Of a DNA stretch of 64,000 nucleotides, positions 1 to 8,982 are shown piece after piece. The DNA is from G963663495 sp963663495 (GTDB taxonomy: Bacteria; Bacteroidota; Rhodothermia; Rhodothermales; Bin80). Each line of letters starts with the position of its first letter. Within the stretch, counting starts at the first letter, position 1. The stretch covers positions 2,728,001 to 2,792,000 of the forward strand of contig OY760427.1 in NCBI GenBank assembly GCA_963663495.1, given 5' to 3'. The translations under genes were made by a program, and so were the position numbers. Below the pieces are notes generated by a model. The model saw nothing but the letters and a program-made list of their open reading frames with translations, ran no database searches and had not been told where the DNA came from.

Positions 1-66
1 GCAGTCACGCACGAGTTATAATGCCCGCTGATTCCCATGTAGGGTATCAACCGCTAAGTTAGAAGT

Positions 67-1764
67 TTATTCCTTGCTAACTCCCATAGTAATGACCTCC
101 ACTACACCGGCACCCTCCTTAACATGGATACCCTGGTTAGTGTCCAAATCAACAACAATATCGGATGTACCACTTGGCCATTCCACACGTAAGCTATCTA
201 TACGCACGTTATCTCCAAGACCAAATACTAACGCCAGTTCAGACTGGGACAGATAACTAGAACCCGTCCGACGACGTCGGACTTGCCGATATCCATCCGT
301 CCACACCGTGGTCTCCGCCCCGATCGCATCCCGATTCGCCGCCACGCCGGTCAGTTCCACTCTCAAGAAATTTCCTGACACGGAATCGTTACGCCAAAGA
401 TGTGCCGGACCATCATTTTCTACGATCAATACATCCAAGTCACCGTCCAAGTCGTAATCAGCGTAAGCTGCACCTCGAGCTACTAACAGTTTGCGAAGCA
501 CAGTACCATCCAAAGCCTCGTGTTCCCGGAACTCTCCACCCCCGACATTCACGAAAAGTTGAGATCGCTGCCGGAATGTAATCTTATCCTGATATTGTAA
601 CCTATCGGGGTACACATGCCCATTTGCAGCGAACAGATCCAGGTCACCATCTAGGTCAGCGTCGAATAAGAATAGGCCAAAAGTCAGCGTATTCAAGCTG
701 GGCAATCCAATACGAGACGCACCGGCTTGATCCACGAAAAATCCGCCAGCACTCTGCCGATACACACCGATCATCTCCTCCGAAAAGTTGCCGACAAACA
801 GAAACACAGCGCCGGTGCTATCGATAACACCGACATCAATGCCCATGCCAGCCCGCGCCTCTCCATGTTCGCTAAACGCCATCCCCGTTTCAATCCCTTG
901 CTCTACGAAAACTCCATTACCAGTATTCAAATACAGCAGGTCTCCCTCTCCGTCATTCGCCACAACCAAATCGGATAAGCCATCATCATCAAAGTCCCAT
1001 TCCGCTATTCCCAACGCCTTACCAAGGGGCGCTACTAGGTTGGCTTCCACCGTCGCCTCTGCAAACGTGCCATGACCATCGTTGACATAGAATCGACTGG
1101 AAACTCCACCGTAATCCGCGGGAATACAATACAACTTTATCGTTCCTCCTTCAGGACAAAACTTGTCAGTCTCTATCGTCCAGTCAGCATAGTTGCCAAC
1201 GACGATATCCAACCATCCGTCATTGTTAGCATCGAAAAACATCGCTGAACTACTCCATTCGTCGTAACTCCCTAACCCGCCATTTTCCACTGATTCGACA
1301 AATACGCCGTCGTTATTTGTCAATAGAATGTTGACGCCAAGATTTGTTATAAGAAGGTCCGAATCTCCATCATTATCAATATCTCCCGCAGCCATACCGA
1401 TGGTATATGCGTCTACAGCAGCCAACCCGGATTCAGCCGTTACATCGGTAAAGGAGCCGTCACCCATGTTCCGGAACAACCATACGCTACTGTAGCCGGG
1501 TTCCGTTGTCGTTTCAAAAGATCCTCCTCCCAACAGTAGGATATCCTGTAGTCCATCTCCATCGTAGTCAATGAAGGCTGTTCCAGACCCCATCTGCTCC
1601 GGATAATACTTGGCACCACGAGCCCCGTTGTCATGCGTATAGCCGCTAAGACCTGCCTGGTGCGTAACATCTGAAAACGCAATAAATCTGCCCCTCTCCT
1701 CTGCGGGCGCACACGCACTCAGCCACACCAGTGTAGCTACGACTGACGCATAGGAATGACTCAT
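67..1764 (-). CDS. CRTAC1-like FG-GAP/VCBS repeat lipoprotein with C-terminal ASPIC/UnbV domain
   Basis: The 565-residue protein starts with a lipoprotein signal whose lipobox reads LSAC (Cys about residue 18), so it is probably anchored on the outside of a membrane. The body holds many FG-GAP/VCBS calcium-binding blades, visible as repeated D-x-D-x-D-G-D loops such as DYDGDGLQD (about 66), DIDNDGDSD (about 128), DADLDGDLD (about 371) and DYDLDGDLD (about 440). The last 100 residues fit the ASPIC/UnbV domain (VEWPSG near the end). Beta-propeller proteins of this CRTAC1 type are secreted or surface proteins of unclear biochemical role. It is the last gene of a minus-strand outer-membrane cluster, and a hairpin terminator separates it from the PorV-like gene upstream. 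The family call is firm; substrate and role are unknown. Confidence 0.88.
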   Translation of the reverse strand: MSHSYASVVATLVWLSACAPAEERGRFIAFSDVTHQAGLSGYTHDNGARGAKYYPEQMGSGTAFIDYDGDGLQDILLLGGGSFETTTEPGYSSVWLFRNMGDGSFTDVTAESGLAAVDAYTIGMAAGDIDNDGDSDLLITNLGVNILLTNNDGVFVESVENGGLGSYDEWSSSAMFFDANNDGWLDIVVGNYADWTIETDKFCPEGGTIKLYCIPADYGGVSSRFYVNDGHGTFAEATVEANLVAPLGKALGIAEWDFDDDGLSDLVVANDGEGDLLYLNTGNGVFVEQGIETGMAFSEHGEARAGMGIDVGVIDSTGAVFLFVGNFSEEMIGVYRQSAGGFFVDQAGASRIGLPSLNTLTFGLFLFDADLDGDLDLFAANGHVYPDRLQYQDKITFRQRSQLFVNVGGGEFREHEALDGTVLRKLLVARGAAYADYDLDGDLDVLIVENDGPAHLWRNDSVSGNFLRVELTGVAANRDAIGAETTVWTDGYRQVRRRRTGSSYLSQSELALVFGLGDNVRIDSLRVEWPSGTSDIVVDLDTNQGIHVKEGAGVVEVITMGVSKE

Positions 1765-1778
1765 TATTGCCTAAACAA

Positions 1779-1808
1779 AGAGACCTGGCAGTTACCTACC
1801 AGGTCTCT
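1779..1808 (-). terminator. Rho-independent terminator after the PorV-like gene
   Basis: A perfect 10-bp stem (AGAGACCTGG / CCAGGTCTCT) encloses a 10-nt loop. Read on the minus strand it is followed directly by TTGTTT. It lies 44 bp beyond the stop of the gene at 1853-2911 and just before the start of the FG-GAP gene, so it would end or attenuate transcription coming from the cluster upstream. Confidence 0.8.
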
Positions 1809-1852
1809 CCCATCCCGAAGTTCGAGACAGTTATCTACCACGCAAGGCAAGC

Positions 1853-2911
1853 TTACATGCCGACTTGCACGCCAATCCTGTTAAGGCTGCCGAATATACC
1901 GAAGTCGGTGTAAGCGTAGTCTACTCCGACACTTAGACCTGATAGACTATACCGAAATCCCGCGCCAGCACTTACTCCCTGTTCTTCGCTTACAGATGCT
2001 TGTTCGAATCCTCCCCTGAGGTACAATATTCCAGAAAGCGAATACTCCAAGCCGAACCGAATGTGTTCATCGAAATCCCGCGGGCGCTGGGCGTCAACAT
2101 GCAGGCTGAGGGAATGCACATCCGGATTGGCAAAAGATGCCAAATCCAGCAAATTTATACCCATGCCGATCTGAAAAGTCAGCGGCAATTCGAAGCGCTC
2201 ACGAACATAGGTTAGCTCTTGCGCGAAGTTTCGCGCACTCATGCCGATCACAAGGCTACGGAATCCAGTGGCATAAACGATGCCAAAATCAAAAGCCACT
2301 GTATTATTGTTATAGTCCTCCTGACTCGAAACCGTCCCAGTTCCAAAGTCCTGACTGGTAGCAAAACCATCGCCAAGATCCTGCATGGCGTACTTAAAGT
2401 TGGCTCCGGCAGCAAATCGATCCGAAAACGAGCGGGCGTACCCCAAGCCTACAGCCAAGGCAGTAGGCTTATAAACACCCGTATCCACAAACCCTTGTTC
2501 GTTGTCAGCACGGATTGTTCCCTGGAACTCCCCGTAGTCTACATTAACAAAGGAAAAACCGAATACTCCTAGATTACGGCCAGACGGTTTGTAAGCCACG
2601 CTCGCCTGATTGTAGTTAATGTCAGCGATAAATCCGAGGTTACCCCCTGCCGCATGGACTCTACCATCCATAAAACCCATGCTTGCCGGATTGTAAAACA
2701 TCGATGTTGAGTTACCGACAAGTTCTGCAGACAAGGCAGAGCCGATGGCAGAAGCGCGCGCATCAACAGAGGTGCTTAAGAACTTCATTCCTGTCTGTGC
2801 ACGCTTTTGGGTCTCAACTTCCGTATCAGGCGTGAGGCCGGCCTGCCCAAAAGCCATAGGAGTCAGAGCGACTACCAACAGCCCCAAGAAAAAACGATTC
2901 AAAGATTTCAT
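1853..2911 (-). CDS. PorV/PorQ family outer-membrane beta-barrel protein
   Basis: The 352-residue protein has a signal peptide (cleavage after MAFGQ, about residue 23). It then shows the family's hallmark N-terminal region, KFLSTSVDARASAIGSA followed by MFYNPASMG, and continues as amphipathic beta-strands to a barrel-type C-terminus. PorV and PorQ homologues act in the type IX secretion system, where PorV shuttles cargo from the translocon to the attachment complex; many Bacteroidota genomes carry several paralogues next to cargo genes. Here it follows a protein with a type IX-like C-terminal domain (2988-5309), which suggests a dedicated partner. The specific role is inferred, the family is clear. 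Confidence 0.85.
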   Translation of the reverse strand: MKSLNRFFLGLLVVALTPMAFGQAGLTPDTEVETQKRAQTGMKFLSTSVDARASAIGSALSAELVGNSTSMFYNPASMGFMDGRVHAAGGNLGFIADINYNQASVAYKPSGRNLGVFGFSFVNVDYGEFQGTIRADNEQGFVDTGVYKPTALAVGLGYARSFSDRFAAGANFKYAMQDLGDGFATSQDFGTGTVSSQEDYNNNTVAFDFGIVYATGFRSLVIGMSARNFAQELTYVRERFELPLTFQIGMGINLLDLASFANPDVHSLSLHVDAQRPRDFDEHIRFGLEYSLSGILYLRGGFEQASVSEEQGVSAGAGFRYSLSGLSVGVDYAYTDFGIFGSLNRIGVQVGM

Positions 2912-2961
2912 TGTGATCTAACCAATCTTTTAGTTGAGTATTGCATTGGTGGAAGTCAAAT

Positions 2962-2978
2962 GTCGGCAATATGCCGAC
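2962..2978 (-). terminator. Possible weak terminator hairpin
   Basis: A 7-bp inverted repeat (GTCGGCA / TGCCGAC) with a 3-nt loop lies in the 76-bp gap between two minus-strand genes. Downstream on the minus strand there is only ATTTG, not a clean U-tract, so termination would be weak and the two genes may still be cotranscribed. Confidence 0.4.
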
Positions 2979-2987
2979 TCTTTTCCG

Positions 2988-5309
2988 TTATCGAATGACC
3001 GTGAACTTAAGTACAGCCTCGTCTCCATTAGAATTATCGGTTATCACCGCAATATAAATGCCGCTTACCAATAACTGCCGAGAGCGTGTCGTTAGGTTCC
3101 ACAGTTCGTCGCCGCTGCCGTCCGTATGCTCAATCGTGTGTACCAATTCGCCGAGTTCCGTATAGATACTGATTGTCGACTCTCCCGGAATATTAAAAAA
3201 GGCGACCCGATCTTCCTGCGTAAAACGAATCGTCTCGTCTGAGCCCAAGTTGACCGGGTTGGGCACAATCCGAGCATCTGTGACATTACCGGCTCTCCCA
3301 TACGGCGGTCGCTTGAGATTTACAGGCTGGTACGTCTGTGTCAATGATTGCGCACTACGCAGTGGTTCACCTCCTGGAGTCCCCACGATGCCATCCGGGT
3401 CAACCGACTGAGGCTGACCAACTGCTTGCAAGTAATAATAGTAATCCGTACCGCGGTTTAGCCCCGTATCATCATACGATGTTGCTCCCGCATCCAGTGT
3501 TACAACCAATTCATACCCGCACTCCACGCCCCCAATCACAGAATTATTATTTCCATCAAACTCGCTATCCTCGGTACAACCCGTTTCATAAAGGTTATCT
3601 TCATACTTGGATGTTCTGTACAAAAGCCAATCCGTCCTTGTAGGGCCACCTGCAGGCGGTTCCCAACGCACCTCAACCTGGTCCGGTTTGCCCGTAACAG
3701 TAAATAGCAAGGGTGCGTGTGGCGCCTCCGGTACCGGGTATGTGCTCATATTATCGCTTGCGGCGTACAGGTTGATGCCGCGCTGCAGTGTCTTCAACAT
3801 GGAATCCCTGGAAGTAACCACCCACTGATTCTTGGTCATTTCCTCCAATCCATGCCCGAAGGCATCAAACATGCCATCACCATCGGTGTCAAGCTGTTTG
3901 AGCGCGTAATCAAACGGTGCATCTCTATTGATTTGCCCGTCACCATTTGCGTCGTAAGCAATCAACTTGGCGTCTCGACCTGATCCGCCACGCTTAAATG
4001 CACGTCCGATTTTATAATTGGCATCAAACGAAAGGCCGCCTATGCCTTCAACAATCACAATTCTGACGCTTTCGCCGGGCGCGATGTCATACGGTCCATA
4101 AGCAGTCGTTACAGCGTGGCCGCCCTGTTTTCCTGTTGATGAATCATCTGTCGGTTCCCAGAAAACGCCTGATGGTTCAACCCTATCGGCGTAGTGCGGA
4201 CGCATGTGTTGGGAACCGTTTGGAATTCGTTCAGGATTTTCCCGGGTGCGGATTCCCCACTCGTAATAATCCTCGTGGGGGCTTCCATCAGATGTCAGTG
4301 CCTCATCCTGATCCATATGGCCCATCGTACGCGGCTGGCAGGTATCAATGGTGGCCTGAGTACACCGTATGTACGTAGGATCCGATGGGGAATTGTCGGC
4401 ATGAATCGTAGCGCGTCCAATAAAACTTGTCCCTGTCAGACGACCTAGCGAGTCATCAGCCGCAGTCCAGCTATTGGCATCAAAGACTGGTGCTCCAAAA
4501 CGGTCGTAGGAGGCCTGACTCTCGGGGTCAATACCGATCCAAAGATATTGACTCGTAAAAGAAATCGGGTAGTCTGCATGCCCGTCTCCAACAACGTCAA
4601 TCATGCTAAACTTACCCCAAACCTGCCCGCCGCTGACAGTCCAAGCGCCAGTGAGATTACCTCTCCATCGATGTATCCTGAAGAAATACGTGTCCTTTAA
4701 CGTCTGATTCGGTAACTCAATTTCATCGTCATCGTCCGAATTGCCCGTGTTTGTATACACGTACTCAATGATATGATAATCATCATGAGCTTGATTAACG
4801 TACGCGTAAATACGCCGATCAACAGTAATACCAATTATTGTGTTATGGATGTTATGAATCATCCTGTCCGCAGGTAAAGACGGATCAACTTCGTCAACCA
4901 AGGCGACGTTGTCAAACGACAACGCGCCATCCACCTGAACAACCGTATCCTCCGTCCTACTAATCAATAAGTTCTGCACTGGAAATGTAACATCAGCCCC
5001 AGCGGTACGTGGACCAATCCTTGCAACAAAGTACGGCCACATCTGACCGTTTGGGTCCGTCCAGCCCTTTGTACCAAGCCAAAATGCTTTCGCTCGAAAA
5101 TGAGAACTGTTTCTCAGTATGGCCGGCCATTCCATCCCGTCGGCCGCGGACGAATTAACTTCATCTTGCGCCCCAGACTCAACATAGGTACTATGAAATG
5201 TCCCTATATCAAGCCATTGTGCAGTGAACTGCGCGTGTGCAAAACCTGCGCTCATTGCTACAAGCACAAGCGTAGCAATCGCCCTAAAGAAGTAACCAGA
5301 TGCTTTCAT
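2988..5309 (-). CDS. Large secreted protein with type IX-type C-terminal sorting domain
   Basis: The 773-residue protein begins with a signal peptide ending in AGFAHA (about residue 26). Most of it is not assignable. There are acidic D-x-N-x-D-G loops (about 447 and 470), a fibronectin type III-like section (about 545-650, with PDQVEVRWEPP) and a final 90-residue domain with IVPNPVN, a beta-rich core, SGIYIAVIT and KFTVIR at the end. That pattern matches the Por/type IX secretion C-terminal domain, so the protein is probably exported and surface-attached or released. It lies between a TonB receptor and a PorV-like protein on the same strand. The molecular function is unknown. Confidence 0.7.
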   Translation of the reverse strand: MKASGYFFRAIATLVLVAMSAGFAHAQFTAQWLDIGTFHSTYVESGAQDEVNSSAADGMEWPAILRNSSHFRAKAFWLGTKGWTDPNGQMWPYFVARIGPRTAGADVTFPVQNLLISRTEDTVVQVDGALSFDNVALVDEVDPSLPADRMIHNIHNTIIGITVDRRIYAYVNQAHDDYHIIEYVYTNTGNSDDDDEIELPNQTLKDTYFFRIHRWRGNLTGAWTVSGGQVWGKFSMIDVVGDGHADYPISFTSQYLWIGIDPESQASYDRFGAPVFDANSWTAADDSLGRLTGTSFIGRATIHADNSPSDPTYIRCTQATIDTCQPRTMGHMDQDEALTSDGSPHEDYYEWGIRTRENPERIPNGSQHMRPHYADRVEPSGVFWEPTDDSSTGKQGGHAVTTAYGPYDIAPGESVRIVIVEGIGGLSFDANYKIGRAFKRGGSGRDAKLIAYDANGDGQINRDAPFDYALKQLDTDGDGMFDAFGHGLEEMTKNQWVVTSRDSMLKTLQRGINLYAASDNMSTYPVPEAPHAPLLFTVTGKPDQVEVRWEPPAGGPTRTDWLLYRTSKYEDNLYETGCTEDSEFDGNNNSVIGGVECGYELVVTLDAGATSYDDTGLNRGTDYYYYLQAVGQPQSVDPDGIVGTPGGEPLRSAQSLTQTYQPVNLKRPPYGRAGNVTDARIVPNPVNLGSDETIRFTQEDRVAFFNIPGESTISIYTELGELVHTIEHTDGSGDELWNLTTRSRQLLVSGIYIAVITDNSNGDEAVLKFTVIR

Positions 5310-5352
5310 GAGCCCTGTCTCCGGTTTGTCGTTTATTACGTTAAAAAATACC

Positions 5353-5378
5353 GGTGGCCGGCATAAGCGCCGGCCACC
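5353..5378 (-). terminator. Rho-independent terminator after the TonB receptor gene
   Basis: A perfect 10-bp GC-rich stem (GGTGGCCGGC / GCCGGCCACC) has a 6-nt loop and, on the minus strand, is followed by GGTATTTTTT. It lies 14 bp beyond the stop of the receptor gene at 5392. It is the strongest intrinsic terminator seen in the window. Confidence 0.88.
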
Positions 5379-5391
5379 CTGAATGTTTGCC

Positions 5392-8300
5392 CTAAAACGT
5401 TAGCCGAACGCCAAGCGTTAATCGGCGATTGTTCAAGAATGTGTTGAAGCGAAGGTTTGGCATATCGATATAAGCCTTATCTTCAAGCGCCTGATCAAGA
5501 TCACCTTCCGGGACCTCCTCCCAAGCGCTACCATTCCAGCGGCTATAGCTACCCGTATCCCGCGCCCAATACCATGCTACCTGATTCGGTGCCTGCACTG
5601 TCGTCAGGCTGGTAACAGCCTCAATGGGCTGGAATGCGACGTCCGGATGCCTGAAATCACCGGGACGATCATCACCAGGTACCCAGATGTACGGCAAACC
5701 CTCTTTTTCTGCGTAGGCCTTCGTGCCATCCACTGCGTTCAACTGATCAAACGTGTCTGCCGGCAAGTGCAATGACCACATGTAACGATCATAGTCCCTG
5801 TTATCCGGATGGAAACCTGCCGCCTGATAGAGGTGACGACGGTTGAACACATTGTCTATATCAAGAAATACCTGCGCTCCACCAAAGCGCGTGCTAAGGT
5901 GCTTCGTAAACCGTAAATCAAAATTGAGATAATTCCTCCAACGAATGTTTTCCTGCAATTCCGGCGGCGCAGCTGCTCCCCCAGACCAAATCCATTGTGA
6001 CCCGGAACGCCATTCGCCCAAGAAACTCACACGCCAGTCACCCAGAAGATCACCATTGAGTACGCTACCGAATTTATTGGGAGTCAGGAAAATCAGGTTC
6101 ATCCTCGCATACGGTTCAGCCAGTGGAGCCCCGATCCGATAATCGGTAGACGTACGCAGGTAATTACGCTGCACGAACCGGCTCTCGTTAAATTCCTGGT
6201 AGCCAAAATTCCCACCCTTTGTCTGCAGGTAGGTGTAATTGACGAAACCGCGAACCCAGTTCCCACGCAATTTGGTCAGGGTGATCTCAGCACCACGGAC
6301 ATCCCTGTAATTCCATGGCTCAGGCGTGCTGTACGAGACAATGGAGCCAAGGCTGCGATACGTGACGTTACGTGGTTGATTCCGAATATCCCGATAGAAA
6401 CCCGAGATACGTAGTAAATACTGGTCAAACAAATTTTGGTCAAAGCCTAGTTCGTAAGCAACAGTTAGCGGCATGGGATGACTAGGATTGCCCAAGACAT
6501 CAATACCCCCGTTCCGTGACTGCTGGATGCCAAATACACTGAACGGGCTCAACATCTGCCGAAAATGGCCATAGTTGAAGTAAATCTTGCTATCGGTACT
6601 GATCGGGAAGGAGACACCGAGCCGCGGACTGATGTTTATTTGAGCTTCGGGGTCCTCCTTTTCAAGTAACTCATCAAGACCTTCAGCACGCTGCCTGTAT
6701 GCGTGATCATACGGCGACTCAGCAACCCACCACGGTGTGTTCGCGTCAAAGAAATCCATCCGTAGACCGAGGTTTGCGATCATTCCCTGGAATTCGAGCT
6801 TACCCTGTGCATATGCCGCGCCTTGAATTGGCGTCCGTTGGAATGGAAAATCCGACTCCGGTTCAGGACCGATCAGCGCAAGATTTACGCGTTTATAGTT
6901 CAAATCATAATCGCTAATGATCAGCTCTGCACCTGTCTTGACCTGTAGGAACCGGTTTACCTGACTCGTCAAATCAAAGCGCCCGGTAAACACACTAACA
7001 TCTGACGTGTCCCTAGTCTTAACCCAGTGACCACCGGTCGTCTCCGCCCCGCCAATAAGGTTACCACCTTGTCCGAGGAAACCGAAGGGTTCATCACCCA
7101 CGCAGTAGGGCACGAGATCCCCGTCTCCATTGATATCCGTAGTACCACCAAAGCATGTCAATTCACCGGAGGACAAACCCGCAGGTGTCGCAAGACCCAA
7201 ATTGTTTGTGTACGGTACTTGGACAAAGTTGCCATTTTCGTCTATAAACGAGCCATCTCGCAAATTCGGAAAGTGACTCCTGTACTTGGATGCAAGATTC
7301 TGGATAGCCACCTCATAGAAGGTGCTCGCACTCAGCGTGTGCGTAAATGTCGCGCCTATAAGGAAATGGTCAATATCGGCCAACGCAAACGCGCCGTCCG
7401 ACAATATCACGCGCCCACGGCGGTTAATGTCGTCAACCTGCTGAGCACCGGAACCTTGCCAAGGGTAGTTGGGCAGATTCCCTTGCCATACTTGGACATC
7501 CGCAAAATTCTGATTACGGTTTACCCCTCGCTCAGTACCGTACATACCGGTCACCGTAAGTTTCATTCCCGTATATAAATTGGAAATAATCTTACCCTGG
7601 AAAGTTTGCTCATCAAAAGAATCGCGAGTCTGAGGATAAATGTAAGCTGTCTGGGTGCCCCGGTAAGAGGCCAGGAAACGAAGGTCACCCAGCTTTGAGC
7701 TCAGGCCAGGAACCAAGGGCCCGCCAATACTGACGTCAGCCTCGTAGTCGGGAATGTCAATGTCATTGTCTTTTCGGTGCGTGAATTTGAAATAGTCCTG
7801 CATGTCCTGAGGACTTACGTCAAACTTGTCGGAATCACTCAGACGTTCGGCCAACTTATCCCAACCTTCAAAGCTGTTGTACTGCAGGACGGTATAGTCA
7901 TCCCAAGCTCCGCTACCAGTTCCGTCCCATGCTACAGCGGGATCTATAAATGGCCGGATAAACCAGCTATCGCAGTCACCAGTGACCGGGCCGGAGTAGT
8001 CGCAATTATCCAAATCTATCCCGCCCAAACCCTCGTTTGATTTAGGCTGCGCCGGCGCAATTCGAAACAATCCGTCGAACGTGTACCTGTTACGCGGAGG
8101 CTCCTTAGTAGCAACATTCACAATACCTGAACGAACATTCCCGTACTCCGCGTTGAATCCACCTGTCTGAACCTGGACCTCTTCGAGTGCAGTGTAGCTA
8201 ATGTTGGTAAACGGGGCCTGAGAGCGTCCGGTACGCAGGTTCATACCATCAACAACAAAGGCTACTTCGTTCATGCCACCGCCTCTAATCTGTAGGCCGG

Positions 8301-8772
8301 GCTCAATGCCAGCCTGCAAATCAAGTACCTCTGAAACACCGGCTACAGGAAGGTCCTCAAAGGATTCCGGATCAAGACTCGCGACGTTTGCCGACACATC
8401 AAGCTGAACAATGGGACGTTCGGATGTAACTACGATTTCCTGTAAGCCGATCGCCTCCTCCTGCATGACAATGTCAATCGTCGTGGTCAATCCCGTTGAT
8501 ACGCGTACATTCTGTATAGCCTCTGCCACGAATCCAATAAACGACGCCCTAACGGTATAGGTACCTGGTCGAATATTGTTGATGAAGTAAAACCCGTCTG
8601 TGTCGCTCGTACCGCCCTGCTGCAGTTCCTCAATGTAGACATTCACGCCGGGCAATGTCTCCCCTGTAGTACCGTCGGTCACAGTACCCGAGATTTTGCC
8701 GCGCTGGGAAAAGGCGGTCGATGCAACCAACATCAAAGCGGCAAAGGTACACAGTAGCTTTGCAAATCTCAT
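5392..8772 (-). CDS. TonB-dependent outer-membrane receptor with carboxypeptidase-regulatory-like N-terminus
   Basis: The 1126-residue protein has a signal peptide (STAFSQ, about residue 22), then a CarboxypepD_reg-like domain (about 25-110, GKISGTVTDGTTGETLPGVN). The plug domain follows (about 135-225, with GLQIRGGGMNEVAFVVDGM and EVQVQTGGFNAEYG) and then a long beta-barrel ending in LTLGVRLTF with the usual terminal aromatic residue. This is the SusC/RagA-like architecture for energised import of large substrates or cofactors through the outer membrane. No SusD partner is adjacent. Three same-strand genes follow, encoding a secreted protein, a PorV-like protein and an FG-GAP lipoprotein. 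The substrate cannot be told from sequence. Confidence 0.92.
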   Translation of the reverse strand: MRFAKLLCTFAALMLVASTAFSQRGKISGTVTDGTTGETLPGVNVYIEELQQGGTSDTDGFYFINNIRPGTYTVRASFIGFVAEAIQNVRVSTGLTTTIDIVMQEEAIGLQEIVVTSERPIVQLDVSANVASLDPESFEDLPVAGVSEVLDLQAGIEPGLQIRGGGMNEVAFVVDGMNLRTGRSQAPFTNISYTALEEVQVQTGGFNAEYGNVRSGIVNVATKEPPRNRYTFDGLFRIAPAQPKSNEGLGGIDLDNCDYSGPVTGDCDSWFIRPFIDPAVAWDGTGSGAWDDYTVLQYNSFEGWDKLAERLSDSDKFDVSPQDMQDYFKFTHRKDNDIDIPDYEADVSIGGPLVPGLSSKLGDLRFLASYRGTQTAYIYPQTRDSFDEQTFQGKIISNLYTGMKLTVTGMYGTERGVNRNQNFADVQVWQGNLPNYPWQGSGAQQVDDINRRGRVILSDGAFALADIDHFLIGATFTHTLSASTFYEVAIQNLASKYRSHFPNLRDGSFIDENGNFVQVPYTNNLGLATPAGLSSGELTCFGGTTDINGDGDLVPYCVGDEPFGFLGQGGNLIGGAETTGGHWVKTRDTSDVSVFTGRFDLTSQVNRFLQVKTGAELIISDYDLNYKRVNLALIGPEPESDFPFQRTPIQGAAYAQGKLEFQGMIANLGLRMDFFDANTPWWVAESPYDHAYRQRAEGLDELLEKEDPEAQINISPRLGVSFPISTDSKIYFNYGHFRQMLSPFSVFGIQQSRNGGIDVLGNPSHPMPLTVAYELGFDQNLFDQYLLRISGFYRDIRNQPRNVTYRSLGSIVSYSTPEPWNYRDVRGAEITLTKLRGNWVRGFVNYTYLQTKGGNFGYQEFNESRFVQRNYLRTSTDYRIGAPLAEPYARMNLIFLTPNKFGSVLNGDLLGDWRVSFLGEWRSGSQWIWSGGAAAPPELQENIRWRNYLNFDLRFTKHLSTRFGGAQVFLDIDNVFNRRHLYQAAGFHPDNRDYDRYMWSLHLPADTFDQLNAVDGTKAYAEKEGLPYIWVPGDDRPGDFRHPDVAFQPIEAVTSLTTVQAPNQVAWYWARDTGSYSRWNGSAWEEVPEGDLDQALEDKAYIDMPNLRFNTFLNNRRLTLGVRLTF

Positions 8773-8982
8773 GTCTCAGTCCTCTGGTAATGGTTAATAA
8801 AAAGTCAGTCTGACTCACGGACAGGCACATCCCCGGCCGGTGAGATACGTATATCGGTCGGGAAGTAACGAGTATTAACAATAAAAATCAAGGCGTCACC
8901 CCATGCATATGGTACTGCGCGGGGCAATAAACGACTAATAACGCCGAAAACGGAGTCCGTCAATACGTCGAAATTCTGCTCA

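Noticed and set aside
1..66. Possible gene end at the left edge
   Set aside because: Too short to judge; no coding signal visible.
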